Of a stretch of DNA of 48,323 nucleotides, positions 7,481 through 18,861 are shown piece by piece. The position numbers were made by a program, and so were the translations under genes. Origin of the DNA: Sinorhizobium americanum (GTDB lineage Bacteria > Pseudomonadota > Alphaproteobacteria > Rhizobiales > Rhizobiaceae); NCBI RefSeq assembly GCF_001651855.1, contig NZ_LNQC01000032.1, positions 1 through 48,323 on the forward strand. The letters run 5' to 3'. Within the stretch, counting starts at the first letter, position 1. Each line of letters begins with the position of its first letter. Under the pieces are notes generated by a model, which saw only the letters and a program-made list of their open reading frames with translations, was not told the origin of the DNA and made no database searches.

Positions 7481-10400
7481 ATGAAATTCAACAAGCTGCG
7501 CCTGCTCGGCTTCAAGTCTTTCGTCGAACCGACGGAATTCATCATCGAGCGTGGCCTGACCGGCGTCGTCGGCCCGAATGGCTGCGGCAAGTCGAATCTC
7601 GTCGAGGCGCTGCGCTGGGTGATGGGCGAGAACTCCTACAAGAACATGCGCGCCTCCGGCATGGACGACGTGATCTTTTCCGGTTCGGGCAACCGACCGG
7701 CGCGCAATACCGCCGAGGTCGGCCTTTACCTCGACAATAGCGACCGTACCGCGCCTACCGCCTTCAACGACAGCGACGAGATCCAGGTGACGCGCCGGAT
7801 CGAGCGCGAGCAGGGATCAGTCTACCGGATCAACGGCAAGGAGGCGCGAGCGAAGGATGTCCAGCTGCTCTTCGCCGACGCCTCGACCGGCGCCCGCTCG
7901 CCGTCGATGGTCGGGCAAGGCAGGATCGGCGAGCTGATTGCCGCCAAGCCCCAGGCCCGCCGGCAATTGCTCGAAGAGGCGGCCGGCATTTCCGGTCTGC
8001 ACTCGCGCCGTCACGAGGCCGAGCTGCGGCTGAAGGCGGCCGAGACCAATCTTGAGCGGCTCGATGACGTCACCTCGCAGCTCGAAAGCCAGATCGAGAG
8101 CCTGAAACGCCAGTCGCGCCAGGCCAATCGCTTCAAGATGCTGTCGGCGGAAATCCGCCGGCACGAGGCGACGCTGCTCCACATCCGCTGGGTACAGGCC
8201 AAGGAGGCCGAAGCCGAGGCCACCAGCCAGTTGAACCAGATCACCGCGCTCGTTGCCGAAAGGGCGCAGGCGCAGATGGAAGCGGCCAAGCATCAGGCAA
8301 TCTCGAGCCTCAAGTTACCGGAGCTGCGCGAGAACGAGGCGAAGCTTGCTGCAGCGCTGCAGCGCCTGCAAATCGCACGCGCCCAGCTAGAAGAAGATGC
8401 CGGGCGCATCCTGCGCCGGCGCGACGAATTGCAGCGGCGGCTCTCGCAGCTTGCCGAGGATATCGCCCGCGAGGAGCGGCTCGTCGCCGACAATGCCGGC
8501 ATACTTGCTCGCCTCGACCAGGAGGAAGAAGAGCTGCGCGATGTGCTCGCCGAGGCGGACGAGCGTGCCGCGGAGGCCCGCGAAAGGCTGGAGGAAGCCA
8601 ATGAAAGGCTTTCCGGCAGCGAAGCCGATCTCGCCCGCCTGACCGCCGAACGCGCTGAAGCGCAAGCGGCGCGCAACCAGCTCGAGAGGACACTGCGCGA
8701 TCTCTCCGAGCGGCAGGCGCGGCTTGCCCGCCAGCTCGCCGGCCAGGGGCGCGAGCTCGAAGGCCTCGACCGCCAGATGGCGGCCCTCCCGGACCCGCAC
8801 GAGAAACAGGGACAAGTGGAGGCCGCGGAGGCGGCGCTCGAGGAGGCGGAGGCGGTGGTCGTTGCCGTTGAAGAAGGCCTTGCCGAAGCGCGGGCCGAAG
8901 AAGCGGCCGCCCGCCCGCCCGTCGACCAGGCGCGGGCCGGGCTGAACGGTATCGAAACCGAGGCCCGCACGATCCGGCGGATGCTGGACGCGGCCGGCGC
9001 CAGCGCCTATCCGGCGGTCGTCGAGGATATGAAGGTGGAGCGCGGCTTCGAGACGGCGCTCGGCGCCGCCTTGGGCGACGACCTCGATTCGCCGCTGGAG
9101 CAGGCGGCCGCCGCCCACTGGCGCATGCCCGGCGACCACGCCGACGACCCGGCCTTGCCCGGCGGTGCCTTGCCGCTCAGCGACTATGTCAGCGCCCCGG
9201 AAGCGCTGGGCCGAACGCTGCGCCAGATCGGTATCGTCGAAAGCGAATCCGAGGGGGAACGCCTGCTGCCGCTCTTGAAGTCGGGCCAGCGGCTGGTGAC
9301 GAAGGAAGGCGCCGTCTGGCGTTGGGATGGCCATGTCACCGGCTCGGAGGCGCCGAGCGCCGCCGCCTTGAGGCTCGCTCAGAAGAATCGCCTGTCCGAG
9401 CTCGAGGCGGAGGCCGCGGATGCAGCCGAGGTGCTGCGTCGTGCGGAGGCGGATCTCGACGCCGCCGGCGCGCGCATCCGCGCCGAGGACGAGCGGCTGC
9501 GGCTGTCGCGCGACGCCCAGCGGATGATGTCCCGGCAGCTCGCCGAGGCGCGCGACGCGTTAGCAGCGGCCGAGCGCGCCTCCGGTGATCTTGTTCGGCG
9601 CCGGGCGGTGCTCGCAGAGACGAAACTTCAGCTTGAGGGCCAGGTCGAGGAAGCGGCCGAGCAGATCGAGGCGGCGAACGACGCGCTGGCCGCGGCGCCC
9701 GACCTCTCGGAGCTTGAGCTGCGGCTGCGCAGCCAGACTGCCGACGTTGCGGCAGACCGCGCAGCGGTCGCCGAAGCGCGCGCCGCGCATAACGGCCTCG
9801 CGCGCGAAAACGAGGCGCGCCTGCGCCGGCTGACGGCGATCGCCGCGGAGCGCGAGACCTGGCGGGCGCGCGCGTCGAACGCAGAAGAGCACATCGCGAC
9901 GCTGCGCGACCGCGAGGCGGAAGCGCGCGAGGAGGTCGAAGAGCTCGTCGATGCGCCCGACGAGTTCGACGACAAGCGCCGCGCCCTGGCGAACGAGTTG
10001 CAGAAGGCGGAGACGGCGCGCCGCCAGGCGGCTGACATCCTCGCCGAGGCGGAGACCCGCCAGCGTGAAGCCGATCGCCTTGCCGCGACAGCGCTGTCGG
10101 AACTCGCGGAAGCGCGCGAAAAGCGCGGGCGGGCCGAGGAGCGGCTCGTCTCGGCCCGCGAGCGGCGCGTCGAGACCGAGGCGCGCATCCTGGAGGCGCT
10201 TTCCTGCGCACCGCACGAGGCGATGCGCCTCACGGGACTGGCCGCCGATGCTGCCTTGCCCGACATGCGCGCCGTCGAGCGGGAACTCGAACGGCTGAAG
10301 ATCGAGCGCGAGCGGCTCGGCGCCGTCAACCTGCGCGCCGACGAGGAGCAGAAGGAACTTTCCGAACGGCTGGCGGCGCTCCTCAAGGAGCGCGACGACG

Positions 10401-10942
10401 TCATCGAGGCGATCCGCAAGCTCCGAAGCGCCATCCAGAACCTCAATCGCGAGGGTCGCGAACGGCTGATTGCCGCCTTCGACGTGGTCAATGTCCAATT
10501 CCAGCGGCTCTTCACCCATCTCTTCGGCGGCGGCACGGCCGAACTGCAACTCATCGAGAGCGACGATCCGCTGGAGGCCGGCCTCGAAATCCTCGCCCGT
10601 CCGCCGGGCAAGAAACCGCAGACCATGACCTTGCTTTCCGGCGGCGAGCAGGCGCTGACAGCGATGGCGCTGATCTTCGCCGTCTTCCTCACCAACCCGG
10701 CGCCGATCTGCGTGCTCGACGAAGTCGATGCACCGCTCGACGACCACAATGTCGAGCGCTACTGCAACCTGATGGATGAAATGGCCGCCTCGACCGAGAC
10801 GCGCTTCATCATCATCACCCATAACCCGATCACCATGGCCCGCATGAACCGCCTGTTCGGCGTCACCATGGCCGAGCAGGGCGTTTCGCAGCTCGTCTCC
10901 GTCGACCTGCAGACGGCCGAGCGCATGCGTGAAGCGGTCTGA
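7481..10942 (+). CDS. smc: Chromosome segregation protein SMC
   Basis: A 1153-residue SMC ATPase, the core of bacterial condensin. The N-terminal head has Walker A GPNGCGKSN at 31-39. Two long coiled coils rich in Glu, Ala, Arg and Leu run at about 165-500 and 640-980, interrupted by the hinge at about 505-640 (AYPAVVEDMKVERGFETAL through WRWDGHVTG). The C-terminal head has the ABC signature LSGGE at 1052-1056 and Walker B with Asp1080-Glu1081 in CVLDEVDAPLDD. The ATG at 7481 (MKFNKLRLLGFKSF) is the family's start; a TTG three codons earlier is rejected. A purine-rich AGAGGGGGG sits about 11 bases upstream. The ScpA/ScpB partners are not in this window. Confidence 0.97.
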   Translation: MKFNKLRLLGFKSFVEPTEFIIERGLTGVVGPNGCGKSNLVEALRWVMGENSYKNMRASGMDDVIFSGSGNRPARNTAEVGLYLDNSDRTAPTAFNDSDEIQVTRRIEREQGSVYRINGKEARAKDVQLLFADASTGARSPSMVGQGRIGELIAAKPQARRQLLEEAAGISGLHSRRHEAELRLKAAETNLERLDDVTSQLESQIESLKRQSRQANRFKMLSAEIRRHEATLLHIRWVQAKEAEAEATSQLNQITALVAERAQAQMEAAKHQAISSLKLPELRENEAKLAAALQRLQIARAQLEEDAGRILRRRDELQRRLSQLAEDIAREERLVADNAGILARLDQEEEELRDVLAEADERAAEARERLEEANERLSGSEADLARLTAERAEAQAARNQLERTLRDLSERQARLARQLAGQGRELEGLDRQMAALPDPHEKQGQVEAAEAALEEAEAVVVAVEEGLAEARAEEAAARPPVDQARAGLNGIETEARTIRRMLDAAGASAYPAVVEDMKVERGFETALGAALGDDLDSPLEQAAAAHWRMPGDHADDPALPGGALPLSDYVSAPEALGRTLRQIGIVESESEGERLLPLLKSGQRLVTKEGAVWRWDGHVTGSEAPSAAALRLAQKNRLSELEAEAADAAEVLRRAEADLDAAGARIRAEDERLRLSRDAQRMMSRQLAEARDALAAAERASGDLVRRRAVLAETKLQLEGQVEEAAEQIEAANDALAAAPDLSELELRLRSQTADVAADRAAVAEARAAHNGLARENEARLRRLTAIAAERETWRARASNAEEHIATLRDREAEAREEVEELVDAPDEFDDKRRALANELQKAETARRQAADILAEAETRQREADRLAATALSELAEAREKRGRAEERLVSARERRVETEARILEALSCAPHEAMRLTGLAADAALPDMRAVERELERLKIERERLGAVNLRADEEQKELSERLAALLKERDDVIEAIRKLRSAIQNLNREGRERLIAAFDVVNVQFQRLFTHLFGGGTAELQLIESDDPLEAGLEILARPPGKKPQTMTLLSGGEQALTAMALIFAVFLTNPAPICVLDEVDAPLDDHNVERYCNLMDEMAASTETRFIIITHNPITMARMNRLFGVTMAEQGVSQLVSVDLQTAERMREAV

Positions 10943-11090
10943 ACCAGCGGCCATCCGTCGACGAGAGACCCGCCGCAGGCGCTGCTGCATTTTTGATGCA
11001 CTGCAGCAAAAATCTTCGCCGAGTGCATTTTCAGACCGAACCATATACTGTAGATCGTCCATCAAAACTGTTTCTGGGTGGAGAACAGGC

Positions 11091-13781
<2,691 letters not shown>

Positions 13782-13800
13782 CGGCTGGCCTGCGTCCGCC

Positions 13801-14046
13801 TTAATACCAATACGGTCTTCGCAACAGGATGTCGCTTTCGTAGCGGAAGGCGCGCGCTTCGGCGCGGCGGTCGAGTTCTATGCGTTGCAGGCAGGTGGCG
13901 AACGCATCCGTGCCGCGGCGAAAGCCATAGGAGGCGCAGGTCGTTTCGTCCCTTGCGCGCCGCTCCTGCGGCGTTACCGTCTGGCACCCGGCAAGCACAA
14001 TTCCTGTTGCAGCGAGAGTCAGCAGTCTCATTGTTATCGTGTTCAT
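13801..14046 (-). CDS. Small lipoprotein
   Basis: An 81-residue predicted lipoprotein. The signal sequence starts MNTITMRLLTLAATG and ends in the lipobox VLAGC. The mature part is short, with two further cysteines (TTCASYGFRRGTDAFATCLQR) that may form a disulfide. A perfect AGGAGG lies before the ATG at 14046, which decides this start over longer readings. The pattern E-x-x-CxxYGF-x-x-G-x-x-x-FxxCLQ is common in small rhizobial lipoproteins of unknown function. It is convergent with ppdK, 19 bases apart, with no visible terminator between them. Confidence 0.85.
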   Translation of the reverse strand: MNTITMRLLTLAATGIVLAGCQTVTPQERRARDETTCASYGFRRGTDAFATCLQRIELDRRAEARAFRYESDILLRRPYWY

Positions 14047-14125
14047 TCCTGCCTCCTGATCGGCGCTCGCTCGCGCAACTGAGATCGGCGGCGTGTCGGC
14101 TCGTCCTCCGCACGATGAAATTGCG

Positions 14126-14225
14126 TTGCATGTCTCCCTAAATCGCCCTCGATTTAAGGAGACATGCAACAATTCAAAGTGCTACAGCGGCCTTCGCGCG
14201 TCTGATGGCCCGCGCGGCGCTGTAG
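14126..14225 (-). repeat. Sinorhizobium mosaic palindromic repeat, copy 1 (reverse orientation)
   Basis: A 100-base element with two palindromic blocks. One is a GCATGTCTCC...GGAGACATGC hairpin with TAAATCG/CGATTTA arms at 14128-14168; then comes the linker CAATTCAAAGTG; the other is a nested CTACAGCG...CGCTGTAG block at 14182-14225. The same layout recurs at 14918, 34941, 41492 and 46955. It lies between two genes read leftwards, about 80 bases upstream of the lipoprotein ATG. Confidence 0.85.
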
Positions 14226-14320
14226 GCAGCAAGGACGCGTGGTTGCGGGTCCGCAGGCGCGATTCAACGGCAACAAGAATATCATGCGCCGCCGCTCGGT
14301 GGCGATCAATCTTGGCTGCG

Positions 14321-14710
14321 TCAGATCCGCTCGAGCACGCCGACGAAGGCCTCGGCGAAGCTCGCCAGGCCGGCGGTGCGCTCGCTCGGTTGCTCGACGC
14401 GGATCGAGCTTCCATCCTCGTCGAGGCAGACGAACAGGATCGTTTCCGCCAGATCATCGGCCGTGCCCTGGCGAAGCGCGGCAATGGTCAGGCAATTGTC
14501 GACAAGGCCGGACGCCGGCAGGGCGAAAAGGAATTCGCCGCCGATGTCGGAGGCCACCGTGCGGACAAAGGACGAGAAATCGTCCTTGTTGCCGGAGAAA
14601 CGGTCGAGCGAGAGTTCAAGTTCGAGCAGCGCCATCGGAAGGGCAGCGTCTCCGCCGGGCGGCGGAGGGGCGGCAACGGCGATTTCCGAACGTGTCTCCG
14701 ATGCGGTCAT
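14321..14710 (-). CDS. Conserved hypothetical protein
   Basis: A 129-residue soluble protein. After a proline-rich N terminus (VAAPPPPGGDA) it has LLELELSLDRFSGNKDDFSSFVRTVASDIGGEFLFALPASG and a second half with LAETILFVCLDEDGSSIRVEQPSER, suggesting one small mixed alpha/beta domain. No signal peptide, membrane segment or catalytic motif is visible. GGAGAGAG precedes the ATG at 14710 at good spacing, and codon use looks typical of the genome, so I take it as real. Function is unknown. It is flanked on both sides by mosaic repeats. Confidence 0.72.
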   Translation of the reverse strand: MTASETRSEIAVAAPPPPGGDAALPMALLELELSLDRFSGNKDDFSSFVRTVASDIGGEFLFALPASGLVDNCLTIAALRQGTADDLAETILFVCLDEDGSSIRVEQPSERTAGLASFAEAFVGVLERI

Positions 14711-14917
14711 GATCTCTCTCCGTTGTCACGGCGCCTCAAGTCCCCAGGGCGCGGGTCGGTGCCGGTAGTCCAGCAAGGCCGGTCGAATGTTCAACTGAAA
14801 TAACTGGTTAACGAGAATGGCGAATTTGCGGCAGAAGTACAACCGCTGCGCTCATACCCTTTTCGGACGAATTCAATGCGTGCGAAGGCTCGTGATTCCC
14901 GTTGGAAGCGCCATGGT
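14711..14917. other. Non-coding stretch between the 129-residue gene and a mosaic repeat
   Basis: With the repeat at 14918-15011 and the short leader up to 15052, this makes a 342-base gap between divergent genes. I see no credible reading frame, tRNA or terminator in 14711-14917; promoters for the two flanking genes must lie here but no clear -35/-10 pair stands out. Confidence 0.5.
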
Positions 14918-15011
14918 CTACGGCGCCACGCGTGCGCAAAGGCCGCTGTAGCACTCTGAATTGCTGCATGATTCGTCCCCAAATCGATTCCGATTCAGGG
15001 AATCATGCAGT
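14918..15011 (+). repeat. Sinorhizobium mosaic palindromic repeat, copy 2
   Basis: The element begins with CTACGGCGCC...GGCCGCTGTAG, a shortened form of the nested palindrome lacking most of the inner stem. It continues with GCACTCTGAATTGCTG and ends in a GCATGATTC...GAATCATGC hairpin containing AAATCGATTCCGATT. It ends 41 bases before the DUF1499 gene and could influence its leader RNA. Confidence 0.85.
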
Positions 15012-15052
15012 AAGAAGGCAAAGTCTTTTGCTGCGGGGATTGATTCCGTTTC

Positions 15053-15961
15053 ATGATGGTCCGCTATGAGCGTCCCTATTCCCATGCCGCCCACTGGGCG
15101 CGACGCTTCGCCCGCATAGGCTTCGTCGTTTTCGTGCTGTCGCTTGCCGCGCACCGCTTCGGCCCCTTGACCACGCCGCATTTTCTGGCACTCGCCGGCT
15201 TCGCCGTGGCCTTCGCGCTCATGGCCGTCCTGCTTGCGGCCGTCGGTCTCACGCGCCTGTGGCGGGTGGCGGCAATCGGCGGCACCGCCTCCGTCTCGGC
15301 GCTCTTCTATGCGGCGCTGCCGCTCGGCTTCTTCTTCTTTGGGGCGGCGCAATATCTGACGCGGCCGGCCATCTACGATGTCAGCACCGATACCGCGACG
15401 CCTCCGCCCTGGATCAAGGCGCCCGTCGCCGAGGAGAGCTGGATCAAACGCCGGCCGATCGTGACGCCCGCGGATCGTGAAGCGCAGATCGCTGCCTATC
15501 CGGGTCTCACGGGACGGCGTTACGACGGCGCTCTTGACCGCGTTTTCCAAGGCGTCCGCAAGGTCGTCGAGGCGACGCGCATCGGCACGACCGCGGAACT
15601 CGGCGTCGAGAACGCACGTGCCGATCTCGAGGATCTTGCTGTTGGCGCCGGCGAGGGGGCGGACACGAACCGGGAACCCGAGGCCATTCCTGTTCCAGCT
15701 ACGCGCCCGGCACCCGATATCGATATCGGCATACCGGGACGCCAAGCCAGCGATATCGTGCTGCAGGGCGAATGGCGCACGCTGATCGTCGGCTTCCGGT
15801 TCGACGTGCTGATCCGGCTTCGCGAAGAGGCGGAAACTACGCTCGTCGACGTGCGCGTCGCCTCGCGCTACGGCCAGCATGATCTCGGCATGGGCGCCGG
15901 TTTCGCGGAAGAGTTCCTGCGCGCGCTTGACGCGGAGCTCCTGGGGATTGCGGGCGATTAA
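15053..15961 (+). CDS. DUF1499 membrane protein
   Basis: A 302-residue protein with three hydrophobic segments near the N terminus: about 22-38 (IGFVVFVLSLAAH), 43-65 (FLALAGFAVAFALMAVLLAAVGL) and 75-100 (ALFYAALPLGFFFFGAAQYL). A large C-terminal domain from about 130 follows (YPGLTGRRYDGALDRVFQGVRKVVEA through VDVRVASRYGQHDLGMGAGFAEEFLRAL), which matches the DUF1499 pattern of paired strands ending in RSxSRxGxxDxGxN-like motifs. It is probably a cytoplasmic-membrane protein with a soluble domain of unknown function. The ATG at 15053 has only a weak GGGGA upstream; the ATG at 15056 is equally possible. It ends seven bases from the convergent MBL gene. Confidence 0.82.
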   Translation: MMVRYERPYSHAAHWARRFARIGFVVFVLSLAAHRFGPLTTPHFLALAGFAVAFALMAVLLAAVGLTRLWRVAAIGGTASVSALFYAALPLGFFFFGAAQYLTRPAIYDVSTDTATPPPWIKAPVAEESWIKRRPIVTPADREAQIAAYPGLTGRRYDGALDRVFQGVRKVVEATRIGTTAELGVENARADLEDLAVGAGEGADTNREPEAIPVPATRPAPDIDIGIPGRQASDIVLQGEWRTLIVGFRFDVLIRLREEAETTLVDVRVASRYGQHDLGMGAGFAEEFLRALDAELLGIAGD

Positions 15962-15967
15962 CCTCCC

Positions 15968-16879
15968 TCAGGCGACCAGCCGGTATTCGCCAAGAAGCGA
16001 CGGAGCGCCATCGGTCTCGATGCGGCCCTGTTCGATCAGGTCCTCGATATGAGCGAGCACCGAAAGCGCCGCTGCGCCGTGCAGCCGCGGATCGGTCGAG
16101 GCGTAGATCACCTTCACCATGTCGGGAATATTCCTGTCGCCGGCGCGCAGCCGCTCCAGCACGGCGCGTTCGCGCATCTTGCGATGCGCCTTGAGTGCCC
16201 GCAGGAAGGAGGCGGGCTCGCTGACCGGGCCACCATGGCCGGGCAGATAGAGCCGGTCGTCGCGCAGAAGCAGCTTGTCGAGCGAGGCCATGTAGTCGGC
16301 CATGGCACCGTCCGGCGGTGCGACGATGGTCGTCGCCCAGGCCATCACGTGATCGGCGGAAAACAGAATGCCGGTGCCGTCGAGCCCGAAGGCCATGTGA
16401 TTGGCGGTGTGTCCCGGCGTGGCGATCGCCGTCAGGCTCCAGCTGTCGCCCTCAACCCGTGCGCCGTCCTTAAGCGCAATATCGGGGACAAATTCCATGT
16501 CCGAGCTTTCGGCAACGGGATTGGTCTCGCCGGCGTGCAAGGGGCGGGCGGCGCGATGCGGCCCTTCGCCGACGACGATGGCGCCCGTCGCCTCTTTTAG
16601 ACGGCCGACGAGAGGCGAGTGGTCGCGATGCGTATGGCTGACGGCAATATGCGTCACCTCGCGCCCTTTGAGTGCCGCCATCAGCGCCTGAAAATGCGCC
16701 TCGTCCTCCGGCCCCGGATCGATCACCGCGACCGAGCGGCGGCCGACGATGTAGGTGTTGGTGCCATGAAAGGTAAAGGGCCCGGGATTGTTGACGGTGA
16801 TGCGCTCGACGCCGTCTGCCACCGTCACCGCCTCGCCATGGGCTGGCTTGAAATCGAGGTCGAATTCCGGTCCCTGCAT
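15968..16879 (-). CDS. MBL-fold metallo-hydrolase (LACTB2-like)
   Basis: A 303-residue metallo-beta-lactamase-fold hydrolase. Metal ligands sit in SHTHRDHS (His82, His84, Asp86, His87), with further ligands likely in ATPGHTANH and LFSADHVMAW and the late LPGHGGP. The C-terminal 80 residues form a winged-helix segment (RERAVLERLRAGDRNIPDMVKVIYASTDPRLHGAA) typical of the LACTB2/Glx2-like branch, which includes nucleases and thioesterases, so the substrate is open. The ATG at 16879 gives MQGPEFDLDFKPAHGEAV and lies 11 bases after the cupin stop, so the two are co-transcribed. The open frame continues far upstream, but that part is out-of-frame read-through of the cupin gene. Confidence 0.88.
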   Translation of the reverse strand: MQGPEFDLDFKPAHGEAVTVADGVERITVNNPGPFTFHGTNTYIVGRRSVAVIDPGPEDEAHFQALMAALKGREVTHIAVSHTHRDHSPLVGRLKEATGAIVVGEGPHRAARPLHAGETNPVAESSDMEFVPDIALKDGARVEGDSWSLTAIATPGHTANHMAFGLDGTGILFSADHVMAWATTIVAPPDGAMADYMASLDKLLLRDDRLYLPGHGGPVSEPASFLRALKAHRKMRERAVLERLRAGDRNIPDMVKVIYASTDPRLHGAAALSVLAHIEDLIEQGRIETDGAPSLLGEYRLVA

Positions 16880-16890
16880 GGCTATTGCCT

Positions 16891-17187
16891 TTACTTGTAC
16901 TCGATCTCGATGAAGGACATCGGTTCGCTGCCCGCATTGACGACATTGTGCGCCACGCCCGCCTCGCGTCGGTAGGCCGCGCCCTTGGCGACGTCGATCC
17001 TGCGGCTGCCGCCGTCCTCTTCCACCAGGAATGCACAGTCGGTCATCGGCACGACGACATAGCCGAGCCCGTGGACATGGTGCCCGGTATCGGCGCCGGG
17101 TTCGAAGTCCCAGCGGATGACGCGGACGACGGTGTCGTCGAGCAGGACGGTAGGGACGGCAGGCGGGCGGGCGCGAAATTGGCTCAT
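16891..17187 (-). CDS. Cupin-domain protein
   Basis: A 98-residue single-domain cupin. Cupin motif 1 is visible as WDFEPGADTGHHVHGLGYVVVP, with two histidines and an acidic/aromatic pattern able to bind a metal. Motif 2 is in GAAYRREAGVAHNVVNAG, with His and Asn. Such small cupins may be isomerases, dioxygenases or sugar-binding proteins; nothing here picks one. The ATG at 17187 has GGAGACC upstream at good spacing, which favours it over the longer frame starting MAYCRRQ. It is the first gene of a two-gene transcript with the MBL hydrolase, suggesting a shared catabolic or detoxifying step. Confidence 0.87.
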   Translation of the reverse strand: MSQFRARPPAVPTVLLDDTVVRVIRWDFEPGADTGHHVHGLGYVVVPMTDCAFLVEEDGGSRRIDVAKGAAYRREAGVAHNVVNAGSEPMSFIEIEYK

Positions 17188-17413
17188 CGAGGTCTCCATT
17201 TGCCGGCGACAATAGGCCAAAGCCGGGCGCGAGAAAACGGGGGGAAGCCGCCGGTTTCATCACGTTCGGCTAGCCTTGTACCAACGGCAAGGCGCCGGGT
17301 CCGCCCGGATTGCCAACAAAATACGCGCAAAGCGAAGTTAAGCATTGTGAGGGCGCACGAGCTTTGCTAATCAGGCGCTCGATTTGGCGAGCCGATATCT
17401 CGTCAACTTGAGT

Positions 17414-17488
17414 TGGGGCGTAGCCAAGCGGTAAGGCAGCGGTTTTTGGTACCGCCATTCCCTGGTTCGAATCCAGGCGCCCCAGCCA
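17414..17488 (+). tRNA. tRNA-Gln (UUG)
   Basis: The cloverleaf is complete: acceptor stem TGGGGCG/CGCCCCA, D-arm GCCAAGCGGTAAGGC, anticodon stem GCGGT/ACCGC with loop TTTTGGT giving anticodon TTG, and T-arm CCTGG-TTCGAAT-CCAGG. The discriminator is G and CCA is encoded. No duplicate of its 3' end was seen nearby, so there is no sign of an integrated island here. Confidence 0.96.
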
Positions 17489-17600
17489 GCGTTCCGATCA
17501 CCGCGGTCAAGTTGTAAGCGAAACGAGTTCGCTAAGTCTCGTCAACACACGCCTGTTTTTGACGGACCAACAGAGTACGTCAGAATAGCGATTGCTGTCC

Positions 17601-18080
17601 CTACGTCTTTTCCGTGCCTTCACACACTCTGCCGTTCTCGACGGAGATGAAGCGGGATTTGAGATCTTCAGGCGTCCTAGCAAATATTGTCCATGCAGGC
17701 TGCCCCTCGGCGGTCATGAAGGAAGCGACGTAGTTACCACCTGACAAGTGGATCAATAACTCCGGGAGCCGACCAGACAACGATACGTCGTGAACCTTGC
17801 AGCCGACGAGCGAATTGAAAACGTTCTCCCAGTCTTGGTCCTCACTCCAACTTCCGCAGATGATGGAGGTTTCATTTTCAATTCGCCAACTCCACTCGAT
17901 CATCACTGTGTACTCGCCACGCGGATTTCCGACCGAGCCATCATGCCTCACCTGGGGATACAGCCGGCCAAGCTCCAGAAAAATCGCTGAACCATATCCT
18001 CGCCAAACTGCCGAAACTGGTTGCGATATTAGTGCGGCCCGATACTCATCAAAAACAGATTCCGGCATCCTCGTCGCCAT
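17601..18080 (-). CDS. Hypothetical protein, immunity-like orphan
   Basis: A 159-residue acidic, tryptophan-rich soluble protein. Notable segments are GYGSAIFLELGRLYP, PRGEYTVMIEWSWRIENE, and LVGCKVHDVSLSGRLPELLIHLSGG with SFMTAEGQPAWTIF. The order G-x-GSxIxLxxG, then G-E-Y-T-V-x-I-E-W-S-W-R, then a strand-rich end recalls orphan immunity-type proteins of contact-dependent or polymorphic toxin systems, though I cannot assign a named family. The start could be the ATG at 18080 or 18068; neither has a strong ribosome site. The region looks AT-richer than its neighbours and lies just downstream of tRNA-Gln, which fits horizontal acquisition. No toxin gene is present. Confidence 0.72.
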   Translation of the reverse strand: MATRMPESVFDEYRAALISQPVSAVWRGYGSAIFLELGRLYPQVRHDGSVGNPRGEYTVMIEWSWRIENETSIICGSWSEDQDWENVFNSLVGCKVHDVSLSGRLPELLIHLSGGNYVASFMTAEGQPAWTIFARTPEDLKSRFISVENGRVCEGTEKT

Positions 18081-18157
18081 CCCACGCTTGTGGTTGTCGT
18101 TCAAACCAGCCCGCCGACTTTCGTCAGCGGGCCACTCGATGAACGGTGTGCGCGTCC

Positions 18158-18571
18158 TTACTCCGTCTTGGCGCCGCCCAAAAATTCTTCGCACCAGCTC
18201 GGGCCGTTGGCACGCTTGCGGTCACCGGCGATGCGGATCGAGCGGATGACATAGTCGGAGGAGACGGTGAGCTGGACGGCGCAGCTCAAATATTCGGTGC
18301 GGGCGGCCGCGATGCGCTTGCCGCGCTTGCCGTCGGCGCTCTTTTCGTATTCGGCCGGGATCCTGCGGGTCTTGTAGCCACCCTTCCAGCTATAGACGGT
18401 GTCGCTGCCGGATTCGACGTCGGCAAGCGGCGGGCCGAACTGGGCGAAGAAGGCGCCGGCCGGCTGGCCGAGCCAGCGTTTCTCGACCTCGTTGCGCGCC
18501 ACCCCGGTCGTCGTCGTGCAGCCGGCCAGCACCAGCGCAAGGCCGGCCGCCGTCATCATGCGGAAATTCAT
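18158..18571 (-). CDS. Conserved lipoprotein
   Basis: A 137-residue predicted lipoprotein: MNFRMMTAAGLALVLAGC carries the lipobox LAGC with Cys18. The mature domain has VEKRWLGQPAGAFFAQFGPPLADVESGSDTVYSWKGG. The pattern 'W-x-G-x-x-x-x-x-F-x-x-x-G-P-P' followed by 'Y-x-W' resembles the small SmpA/BamE-like fold seen in many outer-membrane lipoproteins. Then come CAVQLTVSSDYVIRSIRIAGDR and two more cysteines. AGGGAC lies at good spacing upstream. The role is unknown; an envelope structural or assembly function is possible. It is not clearly in an operon. Confidence 0.82.
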   Translation of the reverse strand: MNFRMMTAAGLALVLAGCTTTTGVARNEVEKRWLGQPAGAFFAQFGPPLADVESGSDTVYSWKGGYKTRRIPAEYEKSADGKRGKRIAAARTEYLSCAVQLTVSSDYVIRSIRIAGDRKRANGPSWCEEFLGGAKTE

Positions 18572-18818
18572 GTCTCTGTCCCTTTGGTCTGTGCTCGAAT
18601 TCTTCTGCGCGGAAGGCCCGAGTCCCCCGGATTCCTTGCGTTCCGGCGAGGCTCTAGCGCCAAACGCGACGAAAGAAAATCGGTGCGCGACCCTGCGCTC
18701 GAGGAAAATCCGAAGCGTTGCAGAAACGCCCTACTGCCACGCATGGGTGAGGATTTGACGGGCATATCGTCGCCCGGAATTTTTTGGAGAAGCCCACGTT
18801 CTTTTTTGAGTTTGGCGC
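18572..18818. other. Non-coding stretch upstream of the lipoprotein and tRNA-Pro promoter
   Basis: It holds the leader of the lipoprotein gene (read leftwards) and then sequence before the tRNA-Pro promoter. I see no convincing reading frame; AATTTTTTGGAGAA and TTCTTTTTTGAG are short AT-rich tracts without a paired hairpin. Confidence 0.5.
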
Positions 18819-18847
18819 TTGTGAAAACGAAAATGCTGTTCTATAGA
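18819..18847 (+). promoter_or_regulatory. Promoter of tRNA-Pro
   Basis: TTGTGA (18819-18824) and TATAGA (18842-18847) are exactly 17 bases apart and are followed by the GC-rich discriminator GGCGCCGC, 14 bases before the tRNA. A GC-rich discriminator is typical of stable-RNA promoters under growth-rate or stringent control. Confidence 0.7.
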
Positions 18848-18861
18848 GGCGCCGCTGGTCA

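Noticed and set aside
15968..17263. A 431-residue MBL protein with an N-terminal extension
   Set aside because: The extension is the cupin gene read in another frame; both genes have their own starts.
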